Assembly: GCA_024642605.1 (NCBI GenBank)
Contig: JAHEAT010000004.1
Coordinates: 17,150 to 81,149 of the forward strand
Origin: Microbacteriaceae bacterium
GTDB taxonomy: Bacteria > Actinomycetota > Actinomycetes > Actinomycetales > Microbacteriaceae
Length of the DNA stretch: 64,000 nt
Direction of reading: 5' to 3'
Within the stretch, counting starts at the first letter, position 1. The number at the start of each line of letters is the position of its first letter. The notes beneath the pieces are model-generated. The model did not search any database. It was not told where the DNA came from and worked only from the letters and a program-made list of their open reading frames with translations. Of the stretch, positions 44,575 to 52,695 are shown piece by piece. The translations under genes were made by a program, and so were the position numbers.

Positions 44575-44674
44575 CCCGGATGCGGATGCGCATGTTTTCG
44601 GCCCCGAAGTGCCTAGCGACCAGTTCGACCGGGCTGGTATTCACTCGAATCAGGCAGAAAGCGCTCTAGAAGCC

Positions 44675-44887
44675 TGTGGATAACTTGTGGAGAACCAGTC
44701 TTCGGCGTGTCGTTTTTTGGAATTGTCCACAACCCTAAGGTTCTTGTTTAGGGTTTGTTAAGATTACTTATCCACAAGCAAAATTCGTTGTATTTACAGG
44801 GATGTAGGCATAAAAACCATCGAAATCCCACAGGGTTCTCCACAAGTTACCCACAGAGACAACGGCGTGTTGCGGGGGTTATCCACA
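44675..44887. promoter_or_regulatory. DnaA-box cluster upstream of dnaB
   Basis: Seven sites in 213 bases of the 469-base rplI-dnaB gap. Three are perfect: 44675-44683 (reverse), 44768-44776 and 44879-44887. Four have one mismatch: 44686-44694 (reverse, TTCTCCACA), 44723-44731 (TTGTCCACA), 44836-44844 (TTCTCCACA) and 44847-44855 (TTACCCACA). Two pairs (44675/44686 and 44836/44847) are spaced exactly 11 bases, one helical turn. This is denser in perfect boxes than the dnaA-dnaN gap. About 44575-44674 shows nothing recognisable. Confidence 0.8.
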
Positions 44888-44911
44888 AGTCCACTCACAG
44901 CGGTGTTTTTC

Positions 44912-44940
44912 TTTACGGTGTCAGTGGTAAATGCTAGACA
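44912..44940 (+). promoter_or_regulatory. Candidate dnaB promoter
   Basis: TTTACG at 44912-44917 and TAGACA at 44935-44940 with 17 bases between. The nearest DnaA box ends 24 bases upstream of the -35 element, so DnaA bound to the cluster would sit next to RNA polymerase. Consensus-based guess. Confidence 0.45.
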
Positions 44941-44991
44941 TCTCTAAGAAGTCTCAAACGACCTCGAAGACCCTATATTTACGGAGCAAAC

Positions 44992-46350
44992 ATGGCCCAG
45001 GCGCAAACCACCGGCAACGTTTCAAACGAACGCGTGCTCCCGAACGACCTAATGGCCGAGCAATCAGTGCTGGGTGGCATGTTGCTATCTCAAGAAGCTT
45101 GCGCCGAAGTGTTCGAGCTCATCGCCGGCTCCGACTTCTATGCTCCAAAGCACGAGATCATCTTTAACGCGCTCTACGACGTTTACGGTCGCGGCGAACC
45201 AACCGACGTAATCACTATCACTGCAGAGCTCACCCGTCAAGGTGCTTTGGTGCGTATGGGCGGCGCCGATTACCTGCACACCCTCACATCCATCGTTCCA
45301 ACCGCTGCGAACGCGGGCTTCTACGCCAAGATTGTGCAAGAAAAGTCGGTGCTTCGTAAGCTGATTGAGGCCGGCACCCGTATTGCCAGCGCCGGATACG
45401 CTGCCGAAGGTGAAATCGAAGACCTCGTAAACACCGCGCAGGCCGATATATATGCGGTGGGAACATCCGCGCAAAGAGACGAATACGCGTCTCTCAGCAA
45501 GTCGCTTGAAAGCGCAGTCGAAGAAATGGAGATCGCCGAGCAAAAGGGCGACGAAATCACCGGCATTCAAACGGGCATCTACGATCTAGACAACATGACT
45601 CACGGTTTGCACGGGGGCCAGCTAGTTATCGTTGCCGCCCGACCGGGTGTTGGTAAGTCGACCTTTGCACTCGACATCGCCCGCAATGCGGCCATCAATC
45701 ACAAGAAGCCGGCGCTGTTCTTCACTCTTGAGATGAGCCGCAGTGAAATCGCCATGCGTTTACTTTCGGCTGAGAGCGACATCTATTTGCAGTCGATGCG
45801 TAAGGGCAACATGTCGCGCGAAGACTGGAAGAAACTGGCCAATGTTCGCGGCACCATCAGCGATGCCCCGTTGTTCATCGACGACAGCCCAAACCTCACG
45901 CTGGTTGAGATTCGCGCCAAGGCTCGTCGCCTCACTAAGCAGCTCGGCCTCGAACTCATCATCATCGACTACCTGCAGCTGCTTTCGTCTGGCAAAAAGA
46001 CCGAGAGCCGTCAGCAGGAGGTTTCGGAGTTCTCGCGTTCGCTAAAGCTTTTGGCCAAGGAGCTCAATGTTCCGGTGGTTGCGCTCTCTCAGCTGAACCG
46101 TGGTTTGGAGCAGAAGGCCGGCGGCGACAAGACCCCCGAGCTTCACCACCTTCGTGAGTCGGGCTCGCTCGAGCAAGACGCCGACGTAGTTCTGCTGTTG
46201 CACCAGGAGGCGATGGGCCAGAAGGATCACCCACGTGCTGGCGAAGCGGATATCATTGTTGCCAAGCAGCGAAACGGACCAACCGGCAAGGTTCCGGTTC
46301 TGTTTCACGGCCAATACTCCAAATTCGTCAACCTACAGAAGACCACTTGA
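44992..46350 (+). CDS. dnaB: Replicative DNA helicase DnaB
   Basis: Hexameric 5'-3' helicase (452 aa). The N-terminal primase-binding domain (about 18-115) starts LPNDLMAEQSVLGGMLLSQEA. The RecA-like motor has Walker A ARPGVGKST (216-224), LIIIDYLQLLSS, and the DnaB motif LRESGSLEQDADVVLLLHQE near the end. No intein, unlike many actinobacterial dnaB genes. It stands alone behind the DnaA-box cluster and its stop overlaps the start of the following membrane protein gene. Confidence 0.97.
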   Translation: MAQAQTTGNVSNERVLPNDLMAEQSVLGGMLLSQEACAEVFELIAGSDFYAPKHEIIFNALYDVYGRGEPTDVITITAELTRQGALVRMGGADYLHTLTSIVPTAANAGFYAKIVQEKSVLRKLIEAGTRIASAGYAAEGEIEDLVNTAQADIYAVGTSAQRDEYASLSKSLESAVEEMEIAEQKGDEITGIQTGIYDLDNMTHGLHGGQLVIVAARPGVGKSTFALDIARNAAINHKKPALFFTLEMSRSEIAMRLLSAESDIYLQSMRKGNMSREDWKKLANVRGTISDAPLFIDDSPNLTLVEIRAKARRLTKQLGLELIIIDYLQLLSSGKKTESRQQEVSEFSRSLKLLAKELNVPVVALSQLNRGLEQKAGGDKTPELHHLRESGSLEQDADVVLLLHQEAMGQKDHPRAGEADIIVAKQRNGPTGKVPVLFHGQYSKFVNLQKTT

Positions 46351-46874
46351 GAAAAACACTAATTGTTCGCGCGGCCGTTGCTGCGGCCGTTGCCATCGCC
46401 ATCACTTTCACTCAGGCGCACAATGCTTTCGTTGGTTTGATTGCGGTTCTCGCTTTTGCCACCGGTATCTTGGCGGCCGAAGTTTGGCAGGCAGTCGCTA
46501 CCGACGATCGCCAGCTCAAGGGCACGGTAATTAGGTTTGCTGCCGGAACGGTCTTGCTCTCGGGCGTAATCGGTTACTCGATGCCTGGCGCACCGCTTCT
46601 TGAAGTGATGAACCTAAACGTTCTGCTGGTTGGCTACGCGCTGTTCACTATCGAGATCTTTCGTGCGATTCGCAGCGGATGGCGCGAGCCGGAGGGTCGC
46701 GACCACCTGATTGTGGCCACATTGCACATTTTGATTACCGGCTTGTTCTTTATGAATGCCCTAAAGGTCATTCAGCTTGGCGAAGTACCGGCCGTTGGTT
46801 TCTTCGGGGCTTATGCCGCCCTGCTGGCCGTTATCTGGGGGCTTCGAGCATTCGACCCCAAGCAACAGGGTTAG
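46347..46874 (+). CDS. Polytopic membrane protein of unknown function
   Basis: Protein of 175 aa with about six hydrophobic helices (roughly 5-22, 26-46, 60-78, 88-108, 120-140, 148-168) and few loops; arrangement resembles small HdeD/DUF308-like proteins, but no diagnostic motif is seen. A TTG start overlaps the dnaB stop (TTGA), so translation would be coupled to dnaB; there is no better start. I do not recognise the family. Confidence 0.7.
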   Translation: MRKTLIVRAAVAAAVAIAITFTQAHNAFVGLIAVLAFATGILAAEVWQAVATDDRQLKGTVIRFAAGTVLLSGVIGYSMPGAPLLEVMNLNVLLVGYALFTIEIFRAIRSGWREPEGRDHLIVATLHILITGLFFMNALKVIQLGEVPAVGFFGAYAALLAVIWGLRAFDPKQQG

Positions 46875-46883
46875 GCTTAACCC

Positions 46884-47111
46884 ATGTCAAACCCAACCCC
46901 ATCTAGCAAGCTCGGTGTTCGCGTTTATCTAACTCTGTCGGCAGTAGCCGGTTTGCTCGTCGGTTTGATTTGGTGGGGTGGCGTTCGTCGCATCGAAGAT
47001 TCGCTCATCGCTGGGGGCCTGACCTTCATCATCGTTTTGGTGGTAATCGCCACCTTTGCTCTAATGGTCAAAGATGAGCCGGCTCCAACCAACGAGCCAC
47101 GACTGAAGTAG
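46884..47111 (+). CDS. Small two-helix membrane protein, hypothetical
   Basis: Protein of 75 aa with two membrane segments (about 12-31 and 40-62), a WWGGVRR turn between them and a short acidic/proline-rich tail. It starts 9 bases after the preceding membrane protein, likely the same unit. No family recognised. Confidence 0.65.
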   Translation: MSNPTPSSKLGVRVYLTLSAVAGLLVGLIWWGGVRRIEDSLIAGGLTFIIVLVVIATFALMVKDEPAPTNEPRLK

Positions 47112-47126
47112 TTTTGCCGGCGAGGT

Positions 47127-48518
47127 TTATTCGCCGAAGCGCTCGGCCAGGTTCTTGGCCAATCCAACGTAGGTGTTTGGTCGCAGTGCGATCAGACGGT
47201 TTTTGGCGTCGTCTGAGATGTCGAGCCCCTGAATAAATTCGATTAGCTCTTCGTGGCCGATTCGTTTGCCACGAGTGAGTTCTTTGAGCAAGGCGTAAGG
47301 GTCGCTGATTAGTGAACGACCAGCGGCAACCTCCGCGCGAATAACCGTTTGAATGGCTTCGCCCAAGACTTCCCAGTTGTCTAGCAGGTCGGCTTCAAGA
47401 ACACCAACCGACAACTCAACTTCGCCGAGACCACGGGTGGCGTTGTCGAGAGCAAGCATTGAGTGGCCGAGGCCAAGGCCAATGTTGCGCTGCGACGAAG
47501 AGTCGGTGAGGTCGCGCTGCATGCGAGAGGTAACCAGCGTCGATGCGAGCGAGTCGAGAATGGCGCTCGAAAGTTCGAGGTTCGATTCTGCGTTTTCGAA
47601 CCGAATCGGGTTGACCTTGTGCGGCATGGTTGACGACCCGGTGGCACCCGCCTGCGGAATCTGCTTGAAGTAGCCGAGCGAAATGTATGTCCAGATGTCG
47701 GTGCAAAGGTTGTGCAAAATTCGGTTGAAGTGTGCCACAGCGGTGTAGAGCTCGGCCTGCCAGTCGTGTGATTCGATCTGAGTGGTGAGCGGGTTCCAGG
47801 TGAGGCCGAGCGAGGTTACGAAGTCGCGCGACTGGGTGATCCAGTCGACCTCTGGGGCGGCAACCACGTGAGCCGAGAACGTGCCGGTGGCTCCAGAGAA
47901 TTTGCCTAGGTATTCGGTCTTTTCGATGCGCTCAACCTGACGGCGCAGACGGTGAACAAAAACCTGTAGTTCTTTACCCATGGTGGTTGGCGTGGCTGGC
48001 TGACCGTGAGTTCGCGACAGCATCGGCACCGAAACATACCTGTGCGCCAATTCGGTGAGCTTGGCGATTAGCCCCTCGGCCTTCGGCAACCAAACATCGG
48101 TGATGGCGTCTCGCACGGTGAGCGCATAAGAGAGGTTGTTGATGTCTTCGCTGGTGCAGGCGAAGTGGGTTAGTTCGAGCAGATCTTCTCGGCCCAACTC
48201 AACGAGCTTGGCACGAATGAAATATTCCACGGCCTTCACGTCGTGCTTGGTGGTTGCCTCGGTGCGAGCCAGCGTTTCAACATCGGCATCTGAGAAATTG
48301 GTGACAATCGCGCGCAGCTTTTCGGCTTCTGGCTCTAGAACCGGCTTACCGGTTTGCAGTAGGTCGCGGTTGGCCAGTTGAATGAGCCACTCGATTTCAA
48401 CCTTCACTCGAGCACGGTTTAGACCAGCCTCGCTCAGGTGGTCGCCAAGATCGGCAACCGCAGCGCGGTAGCGCCCGTCGAGAGGGGAAAGGGGCTGCAC
48501 CGAAAGTTTGCTCACCAC
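47127..48518 (-). CDS. purB: Adenylosuccinate lyase
   Basis: Purine biosynthesis enzyme (463 aa) that removes fumarate from SAICAR and from adenylosuccinate. It starts VQPLSPLDGRYRAAVADLGDHLSEAGL, contains SRTHGQPATPTTMGKE (catalytic His region), and carries the fumarase/lyase superfamily signature GSSTMPHKVNP. The 463-aa length and the LSPLDGRY entry match the E. coli-type PurB rather than the shorter Bacillus/Thermotoga type. Convergent with the small membrane protein gene at 46884. Confidence 0.96.
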   Translation of the reverse strand: MVSKLSVQPLSPLDGRYRAAVADLGDHLSEAGLNRARVKVEIEWLIQLANRDLLQTGKPVLEPEAEKLRAIVTNFSDADVETLARTEATTKHDVKAVEYFIRAKLVELGREDLLELTHFACTSEDINNLSYALTVRDAITDVWLPKAEGLIAKLTELAHRYVSVPMLSRTHGQPATPTTMGKELQVFVHRLRRQVERIEKTEYLGKFSGATGTFSAHVVAAPEVDWITQSRDFVTSLGLTWNPLTTQIESHDWQAELYTAVAHFNRILHNLCTDIWTYISLGYFKQIPQAGATGSSTMPHKVNPIRFENAESNLELSSAILDSLASTLVTSRMQRDLTDSSSQRNIGLGLGHSMLALDNATRGLGEVELSVGVLEADLLDNWEVLGEAIQTVIRAEVAAGRSLISDPYALLKELTRGKRIGHEELIEFIQGLDISDDAKNRLIALRPNTYVGLAKNLAERFGE

Positions 48519-48630
48519 TCCATTTTGCCAGACATCCGTGCAGCTGGTGTCTGCCTGTTAGCAAGTGTGAGTTATCCACCGAATATTCCGGTTGGCATTT
48601 TTCACGGATGCTTGACCCAAAACTTTTTGC

Positions 48631-48831
48631 ATGCAATCTCTCATTCTTCGATTCGACGAAATCAACGCCTTCATTCACTCGGCTAAACCCGACGCCGCTC
48701 TTTGGTCTGGAGACGCCTCGCGCGCCTTTGAACGCGAGGTAGAAACACTCCTTAACGACCTCACGCACCTGCGCGCTCAGCTTTCGAGCCTGCCGGCGTT
48801 CAGTCTCGACATCTTTGGGGTGGCGTCGTGA
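48631..48831 (+). CDS. WXG100-like mini-protein
   Basis: A 66-aa protein predicted as two helices joined by a turn LWSGDASRAFEREVETLL (24-41). W-x-G followed by AF in the next helix is the hallmark of WXG100/ESAT-6-like proteins, which normally are about 100 aa; this one is clearly shorter. No signal peptide. Its stop overlaps the GTG start of the serine-hydrolase gene (GTGA), indicating coupled translation. No ribosome-binding site is evident. No type VII secretion ATPase is in the window. The resemblance is motif-level only. Confidence 0.6.
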   Translation: MQSLILRFDEINAFIHSAKPDAALWSGDASRAFEREVETLLNDLTHLRAQLSSLPAFSLDIFGVAS

Positions 48832-50081
48832 GTTTGGTTAGTTACGGCGGCGACCCTCGCATTGTTGCTACGCGCTCAGAAATAGAGCGAGGCCGCGGCA
48901 CTCTTCAGTTGGCTCAAGATCGGTTGCGCGCTGAGTTTGAACTCACCGACTTTCTCATCGACCCGGTGCAACGCGCATTACTCGCCTTGCATGCACCGGG
49001 CATTCTCTTTCGCATCGAGAAACTTCAGTGGGCTTGCGCGGCTGCCGCCGAGGCCTACCTTTCGGTAGAAGCTCGAGTCACCAATCGCATTCACTGGGTC
49101 ACCCAGTTTGTCGCTCAAAATCCGTTGCTCATGGCGCTTATTCCAATCGGCGTGCGGGCCAGAATTCCTTTGGCACTTATGGGAGCAATCGCCGCCACCC
49201 AATTAGTCGACGGCAAAACTTCTAGGGTGTTGGCGCGAGAAACCATCGACGCTTATTCGAGCCTCACCGGGGGTAGAGCGAGTTCGGGCGACGACGCCAG
49301 AGCGGGTGCCCAGCAGATGATCAATCAGGCCGGGCTTCTGGGAGTGCTTGGCGCGAATGCTCCCGCGCTCGCCGGGGTTGGTGCCGCGCCCATGCACGCA
49401 GCACCTAACTCGGTTGCCCAAATAACTTCGAGGTTGGCGCAGACGCATCACGCCAAAAAACCAACCGTGGTAATCGAGCGGTACACCGACGGCAAGCGAA
49501 AGCTGTTCATGGTTTATCTACCAGGCATGCGCAGCAAAAACCCGTTCAACATCTCTGAGCCATTCAACATTGCAGCCAGCGTTCACGAACTGGCCGACTC
49601 AGATCACGCGGCCTGCCAACTTGCGGTGCGCGATGCGCTGCAGAGTGCGGGTGTAGGTAAAGGCGACGCCGTGGTGGTGGCCGGCTATTCTCAGGGCGGT
49701 CTGGTCGCCGCCGAACTGGCAGCGGCCGGGCAAAACAATGTGGTCGGGGTATTAACCGTGGGGGCACCGGTTGGGCACGTGACGATTCCAGAGGGCATCC
49801 CGGTTATGTCGATCGAACATGCCAACGACGTGGTGCCCGCGCTCGCCGGCAAGATCAACCCGCTCACCGAAAACTGGGTGACCGTGGGTCGCGAGGTTGA
49901 AGTGAAGGTTGGGCAAACCGCGCTCGTCGCGCACGAGCTCGAGTCATACCAAAAGACCGCCGGCATGATCGACGAATCGGCCGCTACGGGAGTGGCGCGC
50001 ATCCGCGACGAACTGCTCAGCAAATTCGAGGGTCTGCGGTTGGTCGAAACCCAAACCTTCAACTACGAAGGCGGGCGATAA
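48828..50081 (+). CDS. Serine hydrolase (alpha/beta fold, cutinase/PE-PPE-like site) with helical N-terminus
   Basis: Protein of 417 aa. Residues 1-95 are strongly helical and charged; 96-128 is hydrophobic; 150-200 is a Gly/Ala-rich linker; 210-417 is an alpha/beta hydrolase. The nucleophile elbow is AGYSQGG with Ser288, the acid is probably Asp334 in EHANDVVPAL, and the base His369 in VAHELESY. GYSQG is the elbow of cutinases and of the PE-PPE hydrolase domain. Coupled to the WXG100-like gene upstream, so the helical N-terminus may pair with that mini-protein as in LXG/WXG effector systems. Substrate unknown. Confidence 0.7.
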   Translation: MSLVSYGGDPRIVATRSEIERGRGTLQLAQDRLRAEFELTDFLIDPVQRALLALHAPGILFRIEKLQWACAAAAEAYLSVEARVTNRIHWVTQFVAQNPLLMALIPIGVRARIPLALMGAIAATQLVDGKTSRVLARETIDAYSSLTGGRASSGDDARAGAQQMINQAGLLGVLGANAPALAGVGAAPMHAAPNSVAQITSRLAQTHHAKKPTVVIERYTDGKRKLFMVYLPGMRSKNPFNISEPFNIAASVHELADSDHAACQLAVRDALQSAGVGKGDAVVVAGYSQGGLVAAELAAAGQNNVVGVLTVGAPVGHVTIPEGIPVMSIEHANDVVPALAGKINPLTENWVTVGREVEVKVGQTALVAHELESYQKTAGMIDESAATGVARIRDELLSKFEGLRLVETQTFNYEGGR

Positions 50082-50113
50082 ATGTTTGCGAAGCTGAAAG
50101 ACCGAACGCGCTT

Positions 50114-50539
50114 CTAGAGAATGCGCAGAAGTTTGAAAAGTCCGCGAGTTAGAAACGAGGCGATGCTCAAGATGATGGCACCCAAGATGGCCCAGCCCAA
50201 CGACTGAATGGTGAGGCCCTCCTGAGTGAAACCGTCGATGCGAAACACGTCGCCACCAACCAAGCGGCTCAACCAGGCAACAAACAACAGCAGAGCGCCA
50301 TTGATGAGAAGCGAGATAAGGCCGAAAGTGAGAATGTAAAGCGGAATCGCCAAAACCTTGATCACCGGGGCAATGATTGAGTTGACCAACCCGAAAATCA
50401 GCGCAACCAGCAAATAAGAAAGAATTGAACGCCAAACGTCACTGCCGCCGTAAGGGGTGAGGTGAATGGCAGGAACCAGCAAAGTAACCAGCCACAGAGC
50501 AACTGCATTGACCACGGTGCCAACTAGAAATCGTTTCAT
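50114..50539 (-). CDS. Phage_holin_4_2 family membrane protein
   Basis: Protein of 141 aa with four membrane segments. It begins LVGTVVNAVALWLVTLLVPAIHL and contains FGLVNSIIAPVIKVLAIPLYILTFGLISLLINGALL, the pattern of the family named after holin 4 TMS group IV. Chromosomal members are widespread and not phage genes; function unknown. It diverges from the dehydrogenase operon (36-base gap between starts) and converges with the hydrolase gene. Confidence 0.88.
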   Translation of the reverse strand: MKRFLVGTVVNAVALWLVTLLVPAIHLTPYGGSDVWRSILSYLLVALIFGLVNSIIAPVIKVLAIPLYILTFGLISLLINGALLLFVAWLSRLVGGDVFRIDGFTQEGLTIQSLGWAILGAIILSIASFLTRGLFKLLRIL

Positions 50540-50575
50540 GAAACGATTCTCGCACCCAGCGACTAAATTGAAGGG

Positions 50576-51706
50576 GTGACCTTAGAACAATCTCGCGATG
50601 TGCCAATGGTGCAGCTGCTCACCCCCGAAGGTGAATACGGCGTAGCCAAGCAGTGGGGCGAGTACGCCAAGTACATCGACAAGCTAACCGAGGCTGACTT
50701 TCTAAAGTTCTACCGCGACATGGCGCGCATGCGTCGCTTCGACAAAGAAGCCGAAGCCTTGCAGCGTCAAGGTCAGCTCGGCCTATGGATTCCAGCCATC
50801 GGTCAAGAGGCTGCCCAAATCGGTTCGGGTTACGGCGTTGGCCACAACGACCACATCTTTCCTTCATACCGAGAGCACGGCGTAGCAATCACTCACGGCA
50901 TCGACCTGATGTCGATTCTCAAAATGCTCCGCGGAGTTAACCACGGCGGCTGGAACCCAGAAGAAACACGCTTTCACCTCTACGCAATAGTGCTCGGCAG
51001 CCAGGTGCTGCACGCCACCGGCTACGCCATGGGCGTGAAAATGGACGGCAAAGTTGGCAACGGAAACCTCGAAGATGACCTCGCCGTAATCTCGTACTTC
51101 GGCGACGGCGCAACCGCCGAAGGCGACGTGAGCGAATCGTTTCTCTTCGCCGCCATCAACGACTCACCAATAGTGTTCTTCTGCCAGAACAACCAGTGGG
51201 CAATCTCGTCTTCAGTAGCCAGCCAAACCAAGGTTCCGCTTTACCAGCGCGGTGCAGGCTTCGGTGTGCCGGGCATCCGCATCGATGGCAACGACATTCT
51301 TGCCTCATACGCCGTAACCGCAAAACACATGGATGAAGCGCGCGAAGGCGCCGGCCCGTTTCTCATCGAAGCGCTCACCTACCGCATTGGTGCCCACACC
51401 ACCTCAGACGACCCAACCAAATACCGCGACAGCGCCGAAGTTGAATATTGGAAAGCGCGCGATCCGCTGGCCCGCTTCGAAACATTCCTAAGGCGCCAGG
51501 GCATTAAGCAAGACTTTTTTGACGAAGTTGCCGAAGCCGGCGAAAAGCTTTCAACCGAAATTCGCGAAGCAACCTTCGCCCTGCCAGCCCCGCCGGTTGA
51601 GCACATGTTCAAGTACGTCTACTCAGAACCACACCCGCTCATCGAAGAGCAGCTCGAATGGCTGCACAAGTATGAAGCCGGCTTCGGAGAGGCGGCACAC
51701 GAATGA
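50576..51706 (+). CDS. pdhA: 2-oxoacid dehydrogenase E1 component, alpha subunit
   Basis: Thiamine diphosphate-dependent E1 alpha (376 aa, GTG start). The ThDP motif is SYFGDGATAEGDVSESFLFAAINDSPIVFFCQNN; IGQEAAQIGSGYGV and the phosphorylation-loop region RIGAHTTSDDPTKYR are also typical. It decarboxylates pyruvate or branched-chain 2-oxoacids. In actinobacteria with AceE-type pyruvate dehydrogenase this heterodimeric complex is often the branched-chain one (bkdA), so the substrate is not certain. First gene of E1alpha-E1beta-E2, overlapping the next gene by 4 bases. Confidence 0.9.
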   Translation: MTLEQSRDVPMVQLLTPEGEYGVAKQWGEYAKYIDKLTEADFLKFYRDMARMRRFDKEAEALQRQGQLGLWIPAIGQEAAQIGSGYGVGHNDHIFPSYREHGVAITHGIDLMSILKMLRGVNHGGWNPEETRFHLYAIVLGSQVLHATGYAMGVKMDGKVGNGNLEDDLAVISYFGDGATAEGDVSESFLFAAINDSPIVFFCQNNQWAISSSVASQTKVPLYQRGAGFGVPGIRIDGNDILASYAVTAKHMDEAREGAGPFLIEALTYRIGAHTTSDDPTKYRDSAEVEYWKARDPLARFETFLRRQGIKQDFFDEVAEAGEKLSTEIREATFALPAPPVEHMFKYVYSEPHPLIEEQLEWLHKYEAGFGEAAHE

Positions 51707-52686
51707 GTAACTTCGTAGAACTCTCGATTGCCAAGGCAATCAACGCCGGCCTTCGAAAGTGCATGGCCGAAAACCCTAAGGTTCTCATGTTCGGCGAAGA
51801 CGTTGCCCAGCTCGGTGGCGTTTTTCGTGTAACCGAAGGCCTGCACGCCGAGTTCGGCGACAAGCAAATCTTCAACTCACCAATCGCCGAGTCGGGCATC
51901 GTCGGCACCGCAATCGGTTTAGCCATGCGCGGCTATCGCCCGGTTGCCGAAATTCAGTTTGACGGTTTCATCTTTCCTGCCTTCGACCAGATCACCACTC
52001 AGCTGGCCAAAATGCAGAACCGCTCCGAGGGCTTCACCCCAATGCCCATCGTTATTCGCGTGCCTTACGGCGGCGGCATCGGCGCGGTTGAACACCACAG
52101 CGAAAGCCCCGAAGCCTACTTTGCCCATACCGCCGGCCTTCGTGTAATCAGCCCGAGCAACCCGAACGATGCCTACTGGATGATTCAGCAGGCCATCGAA
52201 TCGAACGACCCGGTTATGTTCTTTGAGCCGAAGCGTCGCTACTGGCAAAAAGGCCCGGTCAACTTGGATGAACCGCCGATGGGCCCATACCAGGCGCGAG
52301 TTCTTCGCGAAGGCCAGCACCTCACCATCGCAACCTACGGCCCGATGGTTGCCGTGGTACTTCAGGCTGCCGAGATAGCCGCCGCCGAAGGCACCAGCAT
52401 CGAAGTGATCGATCTGCGTTCAATTTCTCCAATTGACTTTGCAACCATCGTCACCTCGGTGAAGAAAACCGGGCGCCTGATTGTGGCTCACGAAGACAGC
52501 ACCTTCGTGTCGGTGAGCAGCGAAGTGGCAGCTCGTGTTGCCGAAGAGGCTTTCTACCACCTCGAGGCTCCGGTGCTTCGCGTTGGTGGATTCGATGTTC
52601 CGTACCCCGCCGCCAAGCTCGAAGAAGTATTCTTGCCTGACGCAGACCGAATTCTCGAAGCGGTCGACCGATCGCTGGCTTACTAG
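51703..52686 (+). CDS. pdhB: 2-oxoacid dehydrogenase E1 component, beta subunit
   Basis: Beta subunit (327 aa) of the heterotetrameric E1. Signatures: MFGEDVAQLGGVFRVTEGL, PIAESGIVGTAIGLAMRGYRPVAEIQF, VRVPYGGGIGAVEHHSES and the C-terminal RVGGFDVPYPAAKLEEVFLPD. It completes the ThDP active site with the alpha subunit. Overlaps E1 alpha by 4 bases and precedes E2 by 9; AGGAGG at 52685-52690 forms the E2 ribosome-binding site. Confidence 0.93.
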   Translation: MSNFVELSIAKAINAGLRKCMAENPKVLMFGEDVAQLGGVFRVTEGLHAEFGDKQIFNSPIAESGIVGTAIGLAMRGYRPVAEIQFDGFIFPAFDQITTQLAKMQNRSEGFTPMPIVIRVPYGGGIGAVEHHSESPEAYFAHTAGLRVISPSNPNDAYWMIQQAIESNDPVMFFEPKRRYWQKGPVNLDEPPMGPYQARVLREGQHLTIATYGPMVAVVLQAAEIAAAEGTSIEVIDLRSISPIDFATIVTSVKKTGRLIVAHEDSTFVSVSSEVAARVAEEAFYHLEAPVLRVGGFDVPYPAAKLEEVFLPDADRILEAVDRSLAY

Positions 52687-52695
52687 GAGGTTGAC

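Noticed and set aside
48572..48580. TTATCCACC upstream of the WXG-like gene as a DnaA box
   Set aside because: Mismatch at the invariant last base and no neighbouring boxes; likely chance.
50114..50539. Holin-family gene as a sign of a prophage
   Set aside because: This family is common in chromosomes without phages; no other phage gene is nearby.
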